DNA of 64,000 bases from Dorea longicatena. Its GTDB lineage: Bacteria; Bacillota; Clostridia; Lachnospirales; Lachnospiraceae. How positions within the stretch are numbered: position 1 is the stretch's first letter; every line of letters begins with the position of its first letter. The stretch lies in the NCBI RefSeq assembly GCF_024168045.1, contig NZ_CP100126.1, positions 1,753,501-1,817,500 of the forward strand. The letters are read 5' to 3'. Positions 25,206 through 34,205 of this stretch are shown piece by piece. The notes under the pieces were generated by a model. That model made no database searches and was not told the DNA's origin. It saw only the letters and a list, made by a program, of their open reading frames with translations. The translations under genes were made by a program, and so were the position numbers.

Positions 25206-25844
25206 TTAGTTACCAGCCCATGGTCTTACTGTTTCTTTATAATATGTAACATTTTCAGAAAGGATCTTTGCCTCCGCATTCTTTACTTCCACTTCTGTCA
25301 CCGCACAGTTACTGTGCACTCCGATGCCCCAGTATTTTTCCAGCGGTTCCTTTCTGATGTTATTCAGTATACCTGCCAGCGCCGCTCCATGTGTGGTGAT
25401 CAGTATATTTCCATACACACCCTCTGCTTTTTTGTACAGACTTTCCAGAAACTCACCGGTTCTTTTCCTTACATCCGCAAATGATTCGCCACCTTTTCCC
25501 GGTCTGAATCCCACCGGATCATCGAAAAATTTCTGAAAATCTTCCGGAAGTTCCCAATGATCTCTTGCGCAGCATTTTCCCTCATATTCACCGAATGCCA
25601 TTTCCCCAATTCTGGCATCCGTGATGATCGGAACATCCCTGCCTTCCAGTATGATCCTCGCTGTTTCATATGCTCTCGACAACGGACTTGAAATACACAG
25701 ATCGAACGGAATATCATGCAATCCCTCCGCCGTCTCTTCTGCCAGATGCTTGCCAAACTGATTCAGCGGAATATCCACCTGCCCCTGAATCTTTTTTACT
25801 TTATTCCAATCCGTTTCTCCATGTCTTACCAGATAAAGTTTCAT
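25206..25844 (-). CDS. Histidine phosphatase family protein (phosphoglycerate mutase-like)
   Basis: 212 residues starting MKLYLVRHGETDWN; a longer ATG start 13 codons upstream is possible but adds an atypical tail. RHG motif with the phospho-accepting His8, Arg and second-half HGAALAGIL provide the histidine-acid-phosphatase core; ISSPLSRAYETA is the usual mutase segment. Substrate not predictable: GpmB/CobC-like phosphatases act on sugar phosphates and nucleotides. Confidence 0.88.
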   Translation of the reverse strand: MKLYLVRHGETDWNKVKKIQGQVDIPLNQFGKHLAEETAEGLHDIPFDLCISSPLSRAYETARIILEGRDVPIITDARIGEMAFGEYEGKCCARDHWELPEDFQKFFDDPVGFRPGKGGESFADVRKRTGEFLESLYKKAEGVYGNILITTHGAALAGILNNIRKEPLEKYWGIGVHSNCAVTEVEVKNAEAKILSENVTYYKETVRPWAGN

Positions 25845-25936
25845 TCTACCAATTCTTCCTCCTAAAACACCCTTTTTATCCATTGACCTCTAACGCCAAT
25901 ATAATTGACAGTATACCATACCTTTTTATCTTTTTA

Positions 25937-25965
25937 TAGTCAAATTCTGCTGAAAATGCTATAAT
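25937..25965 (+). promoter_or_regulatory. Promoter of luxS
   Basis: Consensus TATAAT at 25960-25965, with TAGTCA 17 bases upstream as a weak -35 box. Confidence 0.5.
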
Positions 25966-26012
25966 ATTTCTGCATAAAATTCTTTAAAATTATTGAAAAG
26001 GGAGTATCAATC

Positions 26013-26492
26013 ATGAAAAAAATTGCAAGCTTTACAGTAGATCATCTGCGCCTTGTTCCGGGTGTGTATGTTTCCCGTATCGACCAGGCAGGCGGCAATC
26101 CGATCACTACTTTTGATCTGCGTATGACCAGTCCTAACGATGAACCGGTTATGAATACTGCCGAGGTTCACACGATCGAACATCTGGCCGCCACATTCTT
26201 ACGCAATCATGCAGAATATGCAGACAAGACCATTTATTTTGGACCTATGGGCTGCCGTACAGGATTCTATCTGATCCTTGCCGGAAGTTATGAATCCAAA
26301 GACATCGTACCATTATTAAAAGAAATGTACCGATTTATGGCTGATTTTGAGGGTGAAGTTCCCGGAGCTTCTGCCAAAGACTGTGGAAACTATCTGGATA
26401 TGAATCTTCCGATGGCAAAATATCTGTCTAAGAAATATCTTACGGAGGTTCTTGAAAATATCACTGAGGAGCAGTTACATTATCCTTCCTGA
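26013..26492 (+). CDS. luxS: S-ribosylhomocysteine lyase LuxS
   Basis: 159 residues. Zn ligands His53, His57 and Cys124 and catalytic Glu56 (HTIEH) and Cys81 (GPMGCRTGFYL) are all present. It splits S-ribosylhomocysteine into homocysteine and DPD, the precursor of the AI-2 signal, in the activated methyl cycle. GGGAG precedes the ATG. It stands alone, but metA and an AI-2E-family transporter lie 10 kb away in the same window. Confidence 0.97.
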   Translation: MKKIASFTVDHLRLVPGVYVSRIDQAGGNPITTFDLRMTSPNDEPVMNTAEVHTIEHLAATFLRNHAEYADKTIYFGPMGCRTGFYLILAGSYESKDIVPLLKEMYRFMADFEGEVPGASAKDCGNYLDMNLPMAKYLSKKYLTEVLENITEEQLHYPS

Positions 26493-26550
26493 TCACAGTT
26501 ACCGGTATTTTCAAACTATGAGTAATCTGTACTACAGGCTGCCGGAAATC

Positions 26551-26590
26551 AAAAAGCACGCAGGAAATCCTGCGTGCTGAAATTTTATTT
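26551..26590. terminator. Bidirectional terminator between luxS and rplT
   Basis: Eleven-base perfect stem AGCACGCAGGA/TCCTGCGTGCT with a two-to-four-base loop; five T follow on the minus strand (end of the rplT operon), a T-rich run on the plus strand. Confidence 0.88.
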
Positions 26591-26594
26591 TAAA

Positions 26595-26951
26595 TTAAGC
26601 TAAAGCAGCTTTTGCAGCTTCTGCAAGTGTTGCAAATCCTTCTGCATCATTTACAGCCATCTCTGCAAGCATCTTTCTGTTCATCTCGATGTTAGCTACT
26701 TTTAAGCCGTGCATGAACTTGCTGTATGACAGTCCGTTCATTCTTGCTGCAGCATTGATACGAGCGATCCAGAGCTGACGCATCTGACGTTTGCGCTGTT
26801 TTCTTCCTGCGTATGAAGATGTAAGAGCTCTCATTACAGACTGTTTTGCAACTCTGTACTGTTTAGAACGTGCTCCTCTGTATCCTTTTGCTAATTTTAA
26901 AGTTCTGTTATGTCTTTTTTTAGCGTTTAATCCGCCTTTAATTCTTGCCAT
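26595..26951 (-). CDS. rplT: 50S ribosomal protein L20
   Basis: 118 residues, full length bL20: [30 protein letters not shown] and [32 protein letters not shown] precedes. Last gene of infC-rpmI-rplT; in Bacillus L20 binds the leader of this operon to repress it, and a matching leader is present here. Confidence 0.98.
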   Translation of the reverse strand: MARIKGGLNAKKRHNRTLKLAKGYRGARSKQYRVAKQSVMRALTSSYAGRKQRKRQMRQLWIARINAAARMNGLSYSKFMHGLKVANIEMNRKMLAEMAVNDAEGFATLAEAAKAALA

Positions 26952-26987
26952 GTCTTATTCTTCCTCCTTCACAAATTGAACCTTATC

Positions 26988-27185
26988 TTAGAGATATGGT
27001 AATACCTTCTTCATGTTCTTTACATTAGTAGCATCAGCAATTGTTGCTTTTCTAAGATTTCTTTTTCTCTTTGTAGATTTCTTAGTTAAGATATGGCTCT
27101 TGTAAGCTTTATTTCTTTTTAATTTTCCTGTACCTGTCTTTTTGAAGCGCTTTGCAGCTGCTCTATTAGTTTTAATTTTTGGCAT
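26988..27185 (-). CDS. rpmI: 50S ribosomal protein L35
   Basis: 65 residues starting [22 protein letters not shown], the invariant bL35 N-terminus, with GGAGGAG before it. The six extra codons available upstream contain the ribosome site and are not part of the protein. Confidence 0.97.
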   Translation of the reverse strand: MPKIKTNRAAAKRFKKTGTGKLKRNKAYKSHILTKKSTKRKRNLRKATIADATNVKNMKKVLPYL

Positions 27186-27217
27186 GATATGCTCCTCCTT
27201 CAACTTGTATTGTATTT

Positions 27218-27724
27218 TTAACGTTTTTCAGTTAAAACCATGCTCATGCTTCTGCCTTCCATCTTAGCCGGCTTTTCAATGACTGCGATGTCACCAAGCA
27301 TCTGGGCAAAATCATCCAAAATGTGTTTGCTCTGCTGAACATGTGCCATCTCACGGCCTCTGAAACGCAATGTAACCTTTACTTTGTTACCTTTACTGAT
27401 GAACTTCTTAGCATTATTCACTTTGGTATTAAGATCATTCGTCTCAATATTTGGTGAAAGACGCACTTCTTTTACTTCAACGGTCTTCTGTTTCTTTTTA
27501 GCCTCTTTTTCCTTTCTTGCAAGTTCATATCTGTACTTACCGTAATCAATAATCTTGCAAACAGGTGGCTGAGCCTTTGGAGCAATCTTCACAAGATCCA
27601 GATCTGCTTCCTGAGCAAGCTTCATAGCTTCCTTCGGACTCATGATACCTAACTGATCTCCGTTTTCTCCAATCACTCGAATTTCTTTGTCTCTAATCTG
27701 CCCGTTAATCATTAAATCGCTAAT
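27218..27724 (-). CDS. infC: Translation initiation factor IF-3 (apparent AUU start)
   Basis: 168 residues. The nearest ATG (27712) is 20 bases from the strong GGAGG, too far, while an in-frame ATT at 27724 is nine bases away and gives [17 protein letters not shown], the family-typical N-terminus. infC of many bacteria uses AUU/AUC so that IF-3, which discriminates against such starts, limits its own synthesis. N domain ([14 protein letters not shown]), helix linker and C domain ([15 protein letters not shown]) are complete. Confidence 0.93.
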   Translation of the reverse strand: MSDLMINGQIRDKEIRVIGENGDQLGIMSPKEAMKLAQEADLDLVKIAPKAQPPVCKIIDYGKYRYELARKEKEAKKKQKTVEVKEVRLSPNIETNDLNTKVNNAKKFISKGNKVKVTLRFRGREMAHVQQSKHILDDFAQMLGDIAVIEKPAKMEGRSMSMVLTEKR

Positions 27725-27740
27725 TGTCGTGCACCTCCAT

Positions 27741-27880
27741 CATAAAATAAAAATAAGTGAATAGTTCGAGACTATCCACTTGCATATCTGTATCATAAGA
27801 TCTATAATCAAATCTGTATATACTCAATATCAAACCATTAGTCACCCGATTGTGCTAAGGTGAGAGTGGATACTCTACTT
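27741..27880 (-). promoter_or_regulatory. infC operon leader, L20-type transcription attenuator
   Basis: On the minus strand a terminator-like hairpin AAGTGGATAGT-CTCGA-ACTATTCACTT (27781-27755) followed by ATTTTTATTTT sits just before the infC ribosome site. An upstream segment carries TATCCACT (27872-27865), exactly complementary to AGTGGATA of the terminator arm, so an antiterminator can form. This matches the L20-controlled leader of Firmicute infC-rpmI-rplT operons. Confidence 0.75.
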
Positions 27881-27904
27881 TCTTTTTTGCCTTACGCAAC
27901 ATAT

Positions 27905-27933
27905 AATTTATCACATTATTTTTCTTATGTCAA
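27905..27933 (-). promoter_or_regulatory. Promoter of infC operon
   Basis: Minus-strand TTGACA (27933-27928), 17-base spacer, TAAATT (27910-27905); gives a leader of roughly 170 nt. Confidence 0.6.
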
Positions 27934-27983
27934 CTGTTTTTTCTCTTTTTTTCATCCTTTTTTGATTCCTGATAATTCAGCCT

Positions 27984-28649
27984 TTATTCCACGATCCAGC
28001 TTTCCAGATTCTGTGCCCCGGCATACTCTTCCAGATATTTTCTGCCATATTCCAATGCTTTTTCAAGACCATCATTTCCTGAAAATGAATAGATCAATGT
28101 CAATACTTCTGTCACATCCTCCGTAATCATTGCACGCTCTGAATCACTGGTTGAACTTCCGATGGCTCCGTCTTTGTCTGCGAGCACCGGAAGCGCCTCG
28201 ATCTTGATCTCATCTTTTCCGATTCCCTTATAAGTCTCTCCTTTCTGTCCGATCCGGAATACCAGTTCTTCTGAGATCTGAGATACGTCATAAGATCCTA
28301 CCGAAAATCCCGATTCGATGGAAATCAGGTTATTGACATCCACAACGGTATTAACTTCATATAGTCCCTTTCCCTGTCCGATCCGGCGGATCAGTGCCTC
28401 GGAAGACACACGGTATCTGCTCGGATCCTTTCCGAATGCTTTGTATGCTGCCCTGGATTCTTTCACGTTTGGGATTTCATTGATCCCGTTATCAAAAATA
28501 GCATCTCTCGTCTTTTTGAAAATGTCTTTCTTCAGATATTTCCACAGTTCTTCGTTCTTCTTTTCCACTTTCACCCGGTACTGCAGGCATCCCACTCTGG
28601 TATCCGGCCAGATTTCTTTCATCGTTTTATCAATTATCAGATGTTTCAT
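27984..28649 (-). CDS. B3/B4 tRNA-binding domain protein
   Basis: 221 residues homologous to the B3/B4 editing domain of phenylalanyl-tRNA synthetase beta: KESRAAYKAFGKDPSRYRVSSEALIRRI, VDVNNLISIESGFSVGSYD and GSSTSDSERAMITEDVTEVLTLIYSF. Stand-alone versions are thought to clear mischarged tRNAs or bind aminoacyl compounds. Full length for the stand-alone family. Confidence 0.88.
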   Translation of the reverse strand: MKHLIIDKTMKEIWPDTRVGCLQYRVKVEKKNEELWKYLKKDIFKKTRDAIFDNGINEIPNVKESRAAYKAFGKDPSRYRVSSEALIRRIGQGKGLYEVNTVVDVNNLISIESGFSVGSYDVSQISEELVFRIGQKGETYKGIGKDEIKIEALPVLADKDGAIGSSTSDSERAMITEDVTEVLTLIYSFSGNDGLEKALEYGRKYLEEYAGAQNLESWIVE

Positions 28650-28736
28650 ATATATCGCTCTCCTGTATTATAAAGTGTCGGATCATCGTTCAGGCGAACC
28701 GTAAGAAATGTGCTTTGAGAATTTCCCGCATAAATA

Positions 28737-28780
28737 CAAAAAAAGATGACAATCTGCCCGTAAGCTTCTTGTCATCTTTG
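28737..28780 (-). terminator. Terminator of the small-peptide transcript
   Basis: Minus-strand AAAGATGACAA/TTGTCATCTTT (16-base loop) followed by a run of seven T. It lies 55 bases after the 23-codon gene and before the B3/B4 gene. Confidence 0.8.
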
Positions 28781-28833
28781 ACTCTTCTTTATGCTGCTTT
28801 TGATCTATTTCACAGTATATTAAGCATGCTTTT

Positions 28834-28905
28834 CTAGGCGAAAAGACTTGTTGCTCCATATATTGCTACTACTGCAACGATTCCCCATCCGATGATACTT
28901 AACAT
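28834..28905 (-). CDS. 23-residue hydrophobic peptide gene
   Basis: ATG...TAG encodes MLSIIGWGIVAVVAIYGATS plus LFA, a single membrane-spanning helix with almost no charge. GAGGAGG lies eight bases before the ATG; a promoter (TTAACA-17-TATACT) lies 46 bases upstream and an intrinsic terminator downstream, so it forms a self-contained unit of roughly 200 nt. Function unknown: small membrane peptides of this kind can be toxins, regulators of membrane enzymes or signals. No antisense RNA is obvious. A chance frame is unlikely given the three signals. Confidence 0.65.
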   Translation of the reverse strand: MLSIIGWGIVAVVAIYGATSLFA

Positions 28906-28950
28906 ACTCTACACCTCCTCAGGATGATTTATTTCTCTCTTTCTGATTTC

Positions 28951-28979
28951 AGTATAGAGCATAATTATACATTTGTTAA
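28951..28979 (-). promoter_or_regulatory. Promoter of the small-peptide gene
   Basis: Minus-strand TTAACA (28979-28974), exactly 17 bases, TATACT (28956-28951). Confidence 0.6.
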
Positions 28980-29027
28980 ATGAAGCTTTTGTATGTTACT
29001 ATTAGTATTCTTAATGTTTCTATGTAT

Positions 29028-29891
29028 CTATCTGTGGTCTGCCATGCATACAATGGCGATCATTCCAGCGCCTGTATGACCTCCGATCACAGGACCGAGA
29101 TTGTTCATCATGACATTGGTCACACCCATTTTCTTACGGACGAGTTCTGCGACATAAGCTGCATCTTCCGGACAATTGCCATGCGGAATCATCACCATAT
29201 CCGGCATCTTTCCCTCGCATGCTTCGACCGCCATATCCACGATCTTATTCATGCCTTTCTTTCTGCCCCGCTCTTTCCTGATGATCTGAAGCTTTCCTTC
29301 ATTATCCAGACAAATGATCGGCTTGATCTGTACCATCGTTCCGATCACTGCTGCTGTCTTCGAGATACGTCCGCCTTTCTGCAGATGATTCAGATCCTCT
29401 ACCATAAAGAAATGGCAGATTTTTAATTTATTTTCTTCCACCCACTGCGCAACTTCTTCCAGACTCCTGCCTTCTTTCTGAAGTTCCAGTGCCTTATAAT
29501 CAAGCAGGCCTTCTCCCATGCTTGCGCAAAGTGTATCGATCACAACAATCTTTCTCTCCGGATATTTTTCACGCAGTTCCTCTGCAGCTATACACATACT
29601 GTTATATGTACCACTAAGTCCTGATGTAAAGCTCAGATGCAAAATATCTTTTCCTTTTTTCAGGATCGGTTCCAGGATATCTATTGCAGTCTGCGGACTT
29701 GGCTGTGAAGTCACTGCCATCTCTCCGTTCTCTAACATACCATAGAATTCTTCTGCTGTCAGATCATACATATCACGGTAAGTCTTTCCACCGATCGTAC
29801 AGTTCAGCGGGACTACCGGTATCTCTCTTTCCCACACCCATTCTTTTGGCAGATCAGATGTACTGTTAATCGTTATTACATATTCACTCAT
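29028..29891 (-). CDS. DegV family fatty-acid-binding protein
   Basis: 287 residues. TINSTSDLPKEW and SQPSPQTAID near the N-terminus, LSFTSGLSGTYNSMCIAAEEL and the C-terminal GPVIGGHTGAGMIAIV match DegV (FakB-like) proteins, which bind a fatty acid for phosphorylation by FakA. No fakA is visible nearby, so it is probably one of several paralogues. Confidence 0.93.
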   Translation of the reverse strand: MSEYVITINSTSDLPKEWVWEREIPVVPLNCTIGGKTYRDMYDLTAEEFYGMLENGEMAVTSQPSPQTAIDILEPILKKGKDILHLSFTSGLSGTYNSMCIAAEELREKYPERKIVVIDTLCASMGEGLLDYKALELQKEGRSLEEVAQWVEENKLKICHFFMVEDLNHLQKGGRISKTAAVIGTMVQIKPIICLDNEGKLQIIRKERGRKKGMNKIVDMAVEACEGKMPDMVMIPHGNCPEDAAYVAELVRKKMGVTNVMMNNLGPVIGGHTGAGMIAIVCMADHR

Positions 29892-29937
29892 ATCGGAAAC
29901 CTCCTCATCCTCAAGTCCTTTTCATCTTACCATTGTC

Positions 29938-31287
29938 TTACATATTACGCAAAACTTTTTTCACAGTAATGATAAATACTGCGCTGGTTGTCAGAACCGA
30001 TATTACATCTGCAATCGGTTCTGCGCGGTAGATTCCCATCACGCCCATAAATTTTGGCAGAATAACCGCAAGTGGAATCAGCAGAATAATCTTCCTTAAA
30101 AGCGCAATGAATAACGATACCTTTGCCTGTCCGAGCGAAATGAATGATGTCTGGCATGCGCACTGGATTCCGAAGATGGATATTCCAAGGAAATATACCG
30201 GCATAACCTTACATGTCAGTTCCAAAAGTTCTTTATTATCCGTAAACAGCCCTGTATATATCTGCGGTGCAAAAATTGCCACACCTGCAAGCAACAGTGT
30301 TCCTGTCAGACAGACCAGGATCATTCTTTTCATCGTTGCTTTCACACGTTCCTTATTTCCAGCACCATAATTATAGCTGATGATCGGCTGTATCCCCTGT
30401 GTGATCCCCTGCACCGGAATCGTGATCATCTGCATGACACTCATAAGGATCGACATGGATCCTACATACAGATCACCGCCATATCTCTGCAGCCCCGTAT
30501 TCAGTGTGATCGTTACCAGGCTTTCCGTACTCTGCATAATAAATGGTGAGATTCCGAGTCCTGCGATCATCTTGATTACATCTTTTTTCAAATGCATATT
30601 TTTCAATGTAAGACGCATCACGCTTTTTTCCGAAACCAGGAAATGTACCACCCATATTGCACTGACCGCCTGTGACAGGACCGTTGCAACAGCCGCTCCG
30701 CGCACACCCATATGCATTACAAAGATGAACAGCGGATCCAGGCAGATATTTAATACTGCCCCGATCAGAACGGATAACATTGCAATCTTTGCCGCCCCCT
30801 GTCCGCTGATGTAAGCATTCAGTCCAAGTGCCAGCTGTACGAAGATGGTTCCGATCAGATAGATCGATATGTAATCTCTCGCATAGACAATCGTTGCATC
30901 ACTGGCTCCAAACGCATACAGGACCGGTGTCTTGAATATCGAAAAGAATGCTGTCAGGATTACAGAAAATAGTACCAGAAGCCCCGCAGAATTTCCAAGG
31001 ATCTGTTCTGCCCTCTGTCTGTTCTGTTTTCCCAGTTGAATGGAAGCAAGCGGTGCTCCGCCCATTCCCGCAAACGCGCTGAATGCCGAGATCATCGTCA
31101 GGATTGGAAATGTAACCCCGACACCGGTCAGTGCTGCATTTCCGTATCCCGGAATATGACCTATATACATTCTGTCTACTATATTATAAAGCACATTGAT
31201 AAGCTGTGCCGCCACAGAAGGAAGTGCCAGAGAAAACATCAGTTTTCCCAGCGGTGCACTTCCGAGTCTTTCATCTCTGTGATTCAT
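29938..31287 (-). CDS. MATE-family efflux transporter (first of two)
   Basis: 449 residues, twelve predicted membrane helices in two halves; N-terminus GKLMFSLALPSVAAQLINVLYNIVDRMYIGHIPG and second-half TQGIQPIISYNYGAGNKERVK are MATE signatures. Exports drugs or metabolites by Na+ or H+ antiport. Only moderately similar to the second MATE at 51137. Confidence 0.93.
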   Translation of the reverse strand: MNHRDERLGSAPLGKLMFSLALPSVAAQLINVLYNIVDRMYIGHIPGYGNAALTGVGVTFPILTMISAFSAFAGMGGAPLASIQLGKQNRQRAEQILGNSAGLLVLFSVILTAFFSIFKTPVLYAFGASDATIVYARDYISIYLIGTIFVQLALGLNAYISGQGAAKIAMLSVLIGAVLNICLDPLFIFVMHMGVRGAAVATVLSQAVSAIWVVHFLVSEKSVMRLTLKNMHLKKDVIKMIAGLGISPFIMQSTESLVTITLNTGLQRYGGDLYVGSMSILMSVMQMITIPVQGITQGIQPIISYNYGAGNKERVKATMKRMILVCLTGTLLLAGVAIFAPQIYTGLFTDNKELLELTCKVMPVYFLGISIFGIQCACQTSFISLGQAKVSLFIALLRKIILLIPLAVILPKFMGVMGIYRAEPIADVISVLTTSAVFIITVKKVLRNM

Positions 31288-31356
31288 TTCTATCTCTGCC
31301 TTTCTTTTGTATACTTATTATCCCATTTTCCTGTAATGGTCGTTTTTCACACACGG

Positions 31357-32721
31357 TTATTTCAGGCTTACATGAAGATAGCTTCTTCCGGAAAGTGTTT
31401 TATTAAAGCAGATACTGCACACCACCAGAACACATCCCATTACAAATCCCCACCCGTTGAATAATGCCGTCAGTATCAGCAGAGCCAGACGCATGAACTT
31501 CAGCGCATAGCCAAGTTCAAAATTCGGCTGTGTATAATTTGCAACTGCAACAAACGCCATATAGAGCATGACTTCGCTGTTAAACCATCCCGATTCCACT
31601 GAAAATTCTCCCATGACAAGACCAGCGATCACACTGAGCGGTGTACTTAGCATACTCGGAGTATTCAAGGCCGCCAGGCGCAGGCCGTCAATTGCCACTT
31701 CCAGCATCAGAAGCTGATAGATCAACGGAATATTCACCGTATCCTTCACCGCTACAAATGCAAATACTTTCGGAAGCCAGTTCGGATTCTGCATAAAAAG
31801 CAGAAAGACCGGCGTCAGGAATATCGTCATCAGATTGATCAGTGTTCTGGATATCTTCAGATAGACACTGGTCAATGTCGGAAAGTAATAGTCATTTGCC
31901 TCTTCGATCATATCAAAGACCGATGTCGGAAGTATCATCGCAGACGGTGAATTATCTACCAGGATCACCACTTTCCCTTCCAGCAGACATGCCGATGCCG
32001 TATCCGGCCGTTCGGTGAATTTAAACTTCGGAAACGGATTATACCACTTCCGCTTAAACAGGCATTCCGCCAGGCTCTGCTGATTCATCCGCAGATCATC
32101 TGTATCTATGCTCTGGATCTTGTCACGCACATTTTTCAGCAATGTCTTATCTGCCCGGTCACCCATATAGCAGAGTGCCACATCTGTCCTGGAACTGTCC
32201 CCTACCTCCATCATCTCCATGATCAGTGCCGGATGCCGGATTCTTCTTCTCATCATTGCCGTGTTATATACGATTGTCTCCACAAAACCATCTCTGGATC
32301 CCCGAAGTGACTTGTCTTTATCCGGCTCTTCTACATTTCTTGCCGGATACATCCTGCAGTCGATCACAATACATGCCCGGTATCCGTCAATAAATACGCA
32401 TGTTTCCCCTGACAGCAGACTTTTCAATATCTGATCAAAATCAAACATGACATCTACTCCAACGTACGGAATACATGCATTCGCGAACTTCCATATATCC
32501 TCCGGCATGTCTTCTTCTTTCACTTTCAGAAGTGCATCCATGATCTTCAGCATTGTCTCTTCACTTGTAAAACCATTTACATAATAAAAAGAAGAAACCC
32601 TCCCGCCGATCAGCAGATCCCTCTGGATGAGGTCAAAGCTTTCCCGGATCGGGAGTGTTGCGTTCATATATGCTACATTTTCTTCTCTTGTCTTAAAAAC
32701 CGGGATTTCCTGACGCGTCAT
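31357..32721 (-). CDS. Spore germination protein, GerA/SpoVAF family
   Basis: 454 residues from the ATG with GAGGTGG upstream. N-terminal soluble region (to about 250) with the GerA segments LIGGRVSSFYYVNGF and LLSGETCVFIDGY, then PFPKFKFTERPDTASACLLEGKVVILVDNSPSAMILP, a hallmark, followed by about five membrane helices. In SpoVAF/GerAA proteins this forms part of a membrane channel used in germination. It is an orphan: no GerB/GerC partner is next to it. Confidence 0.92.
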   Translation of the reverse strand: MTRQEIPVFKTREENVAYMNATLPIRESFDLIQRDLLIGGRVSSFYYVNGFTSEETMLKIMDALLKVKEEDMPEDIWKFANACIPYVGVDVMFDFDQILKSLLSGETCVFIDGYRACIVIDCRMYPARNVEEPDKDKSLRGSRDGFVETIVYNTAMMRRRIRHPALIMEMMEVGDSSRTDVALCYMGDRADKTLLKNVRDKIQSIDTDDLRMNQQSLAECLFKRKWYNPFPKFKFTERPDTASACLLEGKVVILVDNSPSAMILPTSVFDMIEEANDYYFPTLTSVYLKISRTLINLMTIFLTPVFLLFMQNPNWLPKVFAFVAVKDTVNIPLIYQLLMLEVAIDGLRLAALNTPSMLSTPLSVIAGLVMGEFSVESGWFNSEVMLYMAFVAVANYTQPNFELGYALKFMRLALLILTALFNGWGFVMGCVLVVCSICFNKTLSGRSYLHVSLK

Positions 32722-32813
32722 CTTCTTACCACCTCTTACATACATAGACTGTATGTTCCAGTATGTCCCGTTTTTTTCATTCTTATACAAAAATGGAATG
32801 CTTCTCTTTCCGG

Positions 32814-33329
32814 TTATTTCGTCGTGCTGCCAAATCCGCCGTTACGGACTTCTTCCACTTCATCATCAACCGTAATCCCATATTCCATGAAAATCCCCTG
32901 CATAAATCCTGTTCCTGCCGGGATTTCCACTATTTTTCCTTCTTTTGTGTCATTCGTGATCTTGGCAAAAATGTGTCCTTCATTGTCTGAATTATAATAA
33001 TCACTGTCGATGATCCCTACTGTATTATTCAACTGCAGGCGGAATTTGAATCCAAGTCCGCTTCTCGGATAACACTGAAGTACCCAGTTTTCTTCCATCT
33101 TCGCACGAATTCCTGTTGGAATCTTCGCTGTCTCTCCCGGCTTTAATGTGATTGCCCGCGGCGCATAAAAATCATATCCAGCCGATCCTTTTGTCGCACG
33201 TTTTGGAAGTTTCAATGCATCATAGATACTGCGGATGACTTCATCGGAGTCCTGTCCGATGGCATCCAGATACCCTTCTTTAAACTGTTCAAAGCTTACT
33301 TTTTCAAATTTTGCGATTCTCTTTGCCAT
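32814..33329 (-). CDS. dut: dUTPase-family protein
   Basis: 171 residues. Trimeric dUTPase fold: motif 1 GSAGYDFYAPRA, motif 2 PRSGLGFK, motif 3 GIIDSDYYNSDNEGHIFAKITN, and a C-terminal Gly-rich tail RNGGFGSTTK (motif 5-like). An N-terminal 45-residue helical extension is unusual for bacterial Dut. It hydrolyses dUTP to dUMP, keeping uracil out of DNA; dCTP deaminase activity cannot be excluded. Confidence 0.88.
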   Translation of the reverse strand: MAKRIAKFEKVSFEQFKEGYLDAIGQDSDEVIRSIYDALKLPKRATKGSAGYDFYAPRAITLKPGETAKIPTGIRAKMEENWVLQCYPRSGLGFKFRLQLNNTVGIIDSDYYNSDNEGHIFAKITNDTKEGKIVEIPAGTGFMQGIFMEYGITVDDEVEEVRNGGFGSTTK

Positions 33330-33431
33330 GTATATATCCTCTTTTCTGTTATTTATTCTATACTTCTTAAACTACAAAAACACAGCCTATAAAGCTGTGC
33401 TTTTGTTCCGGCATATCCAGTATAACATCTT

Positions 33432-34205
33432 TTAGTTGCCGCACTCAATACTGATTTCATTAAATAATGTCAGGATATCGTCTACCGACATCCTATCTTT
33501 TTCTTCTCCCTTTTTATCCAGGATCGTATTTCCCTGATGCATCATCACCAGGCGGTTACCATATTCGATCGCATATCTCAAATTGTGTGTAACCATGATC
33601 GTTGTAAGATTCTTCTCTTTTACGATCTTATCTGTCAGTTTCATGATCAGTTCTGCCGTCTTCGGATCCAGTGCTGCTGTATGTTCATCCAGGATCAGAA
33701 ACTCGATCGGTGTCATGGTAGACATCAGAAGTGCCATTGCCTGACGCTGCCCGCCGGACAATGCGCCGACTTTTACATCCATCTTATCTTCCAATCCCAG
33801 TCCAAGCTGGCTTAACTGCTCCCGATAATAATCTATCCTTGCTTTGTTCGTTCCTCTGGAAAGACCGAATACCTTTCCTTTATTGTCTGCCAGAGACATA
33901 TTTTCCAAAATCGTCATTGTTGGACATGTTCCCATTGCCGGGTTCTGATAGACACGGCCGATTCTTTGGTTTCTCTTATATTCTTTCTGTTTTGTGATAT
34001 CGGATCCATTGATCAGGATCTGTCCACCCTCCACCGGGATACTTCCGCAGATAATATTCAACATGGAAGTCTTTCCGGAACCATTACTTCCCACGACAGA
34101 GACGAATTCTCCTTTGTCGATCGTCAGGTTGAAGTCCTGAAATAAGCACATCTCATTCACGGTACCCGGATTGTAATATTTATGAATTCCTTTTAACTCA
34201 AGCAT
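33432..34205 (-). CDS. trpZ: Tryptophan ABC transporter, ATP-binding protein
   Basis: 257 residues: Walker A GSNGSGKTS, signature LSGGQRQA, Walker B FLILDEHTAALDP (the usual DEPT is DEHT, typical of this subfamily), H-loop MVTHN. Overlaps the permease gene by eight bases. Third gene of trpXYZ, whose leader carries a Trp-specific T-box. Confidence 0.92.
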   Translation of the reverse strand: MLELKGIHKYYNPGTVNEMCLFQDFNLTIDKGEFVSVVGSNGSGKTSMLNIICGSIPVEGGQILINGSDITKQKEYKRNQRIGRVYQNPAMGTCPTMTILENMSLADNKGKVFGLSRGTNKARIDYYREQLSQLGLGLEDKMDVKVGALSGGQRQAMALLMSTMTPIEFLILDEHTAALDPKTAELIMKLTDKIVKEKNLTTIMVTHNLRYAIEYGNRLVMMHQGNTILDKKGEEKDRMSVDDILTLFNEISIECGN

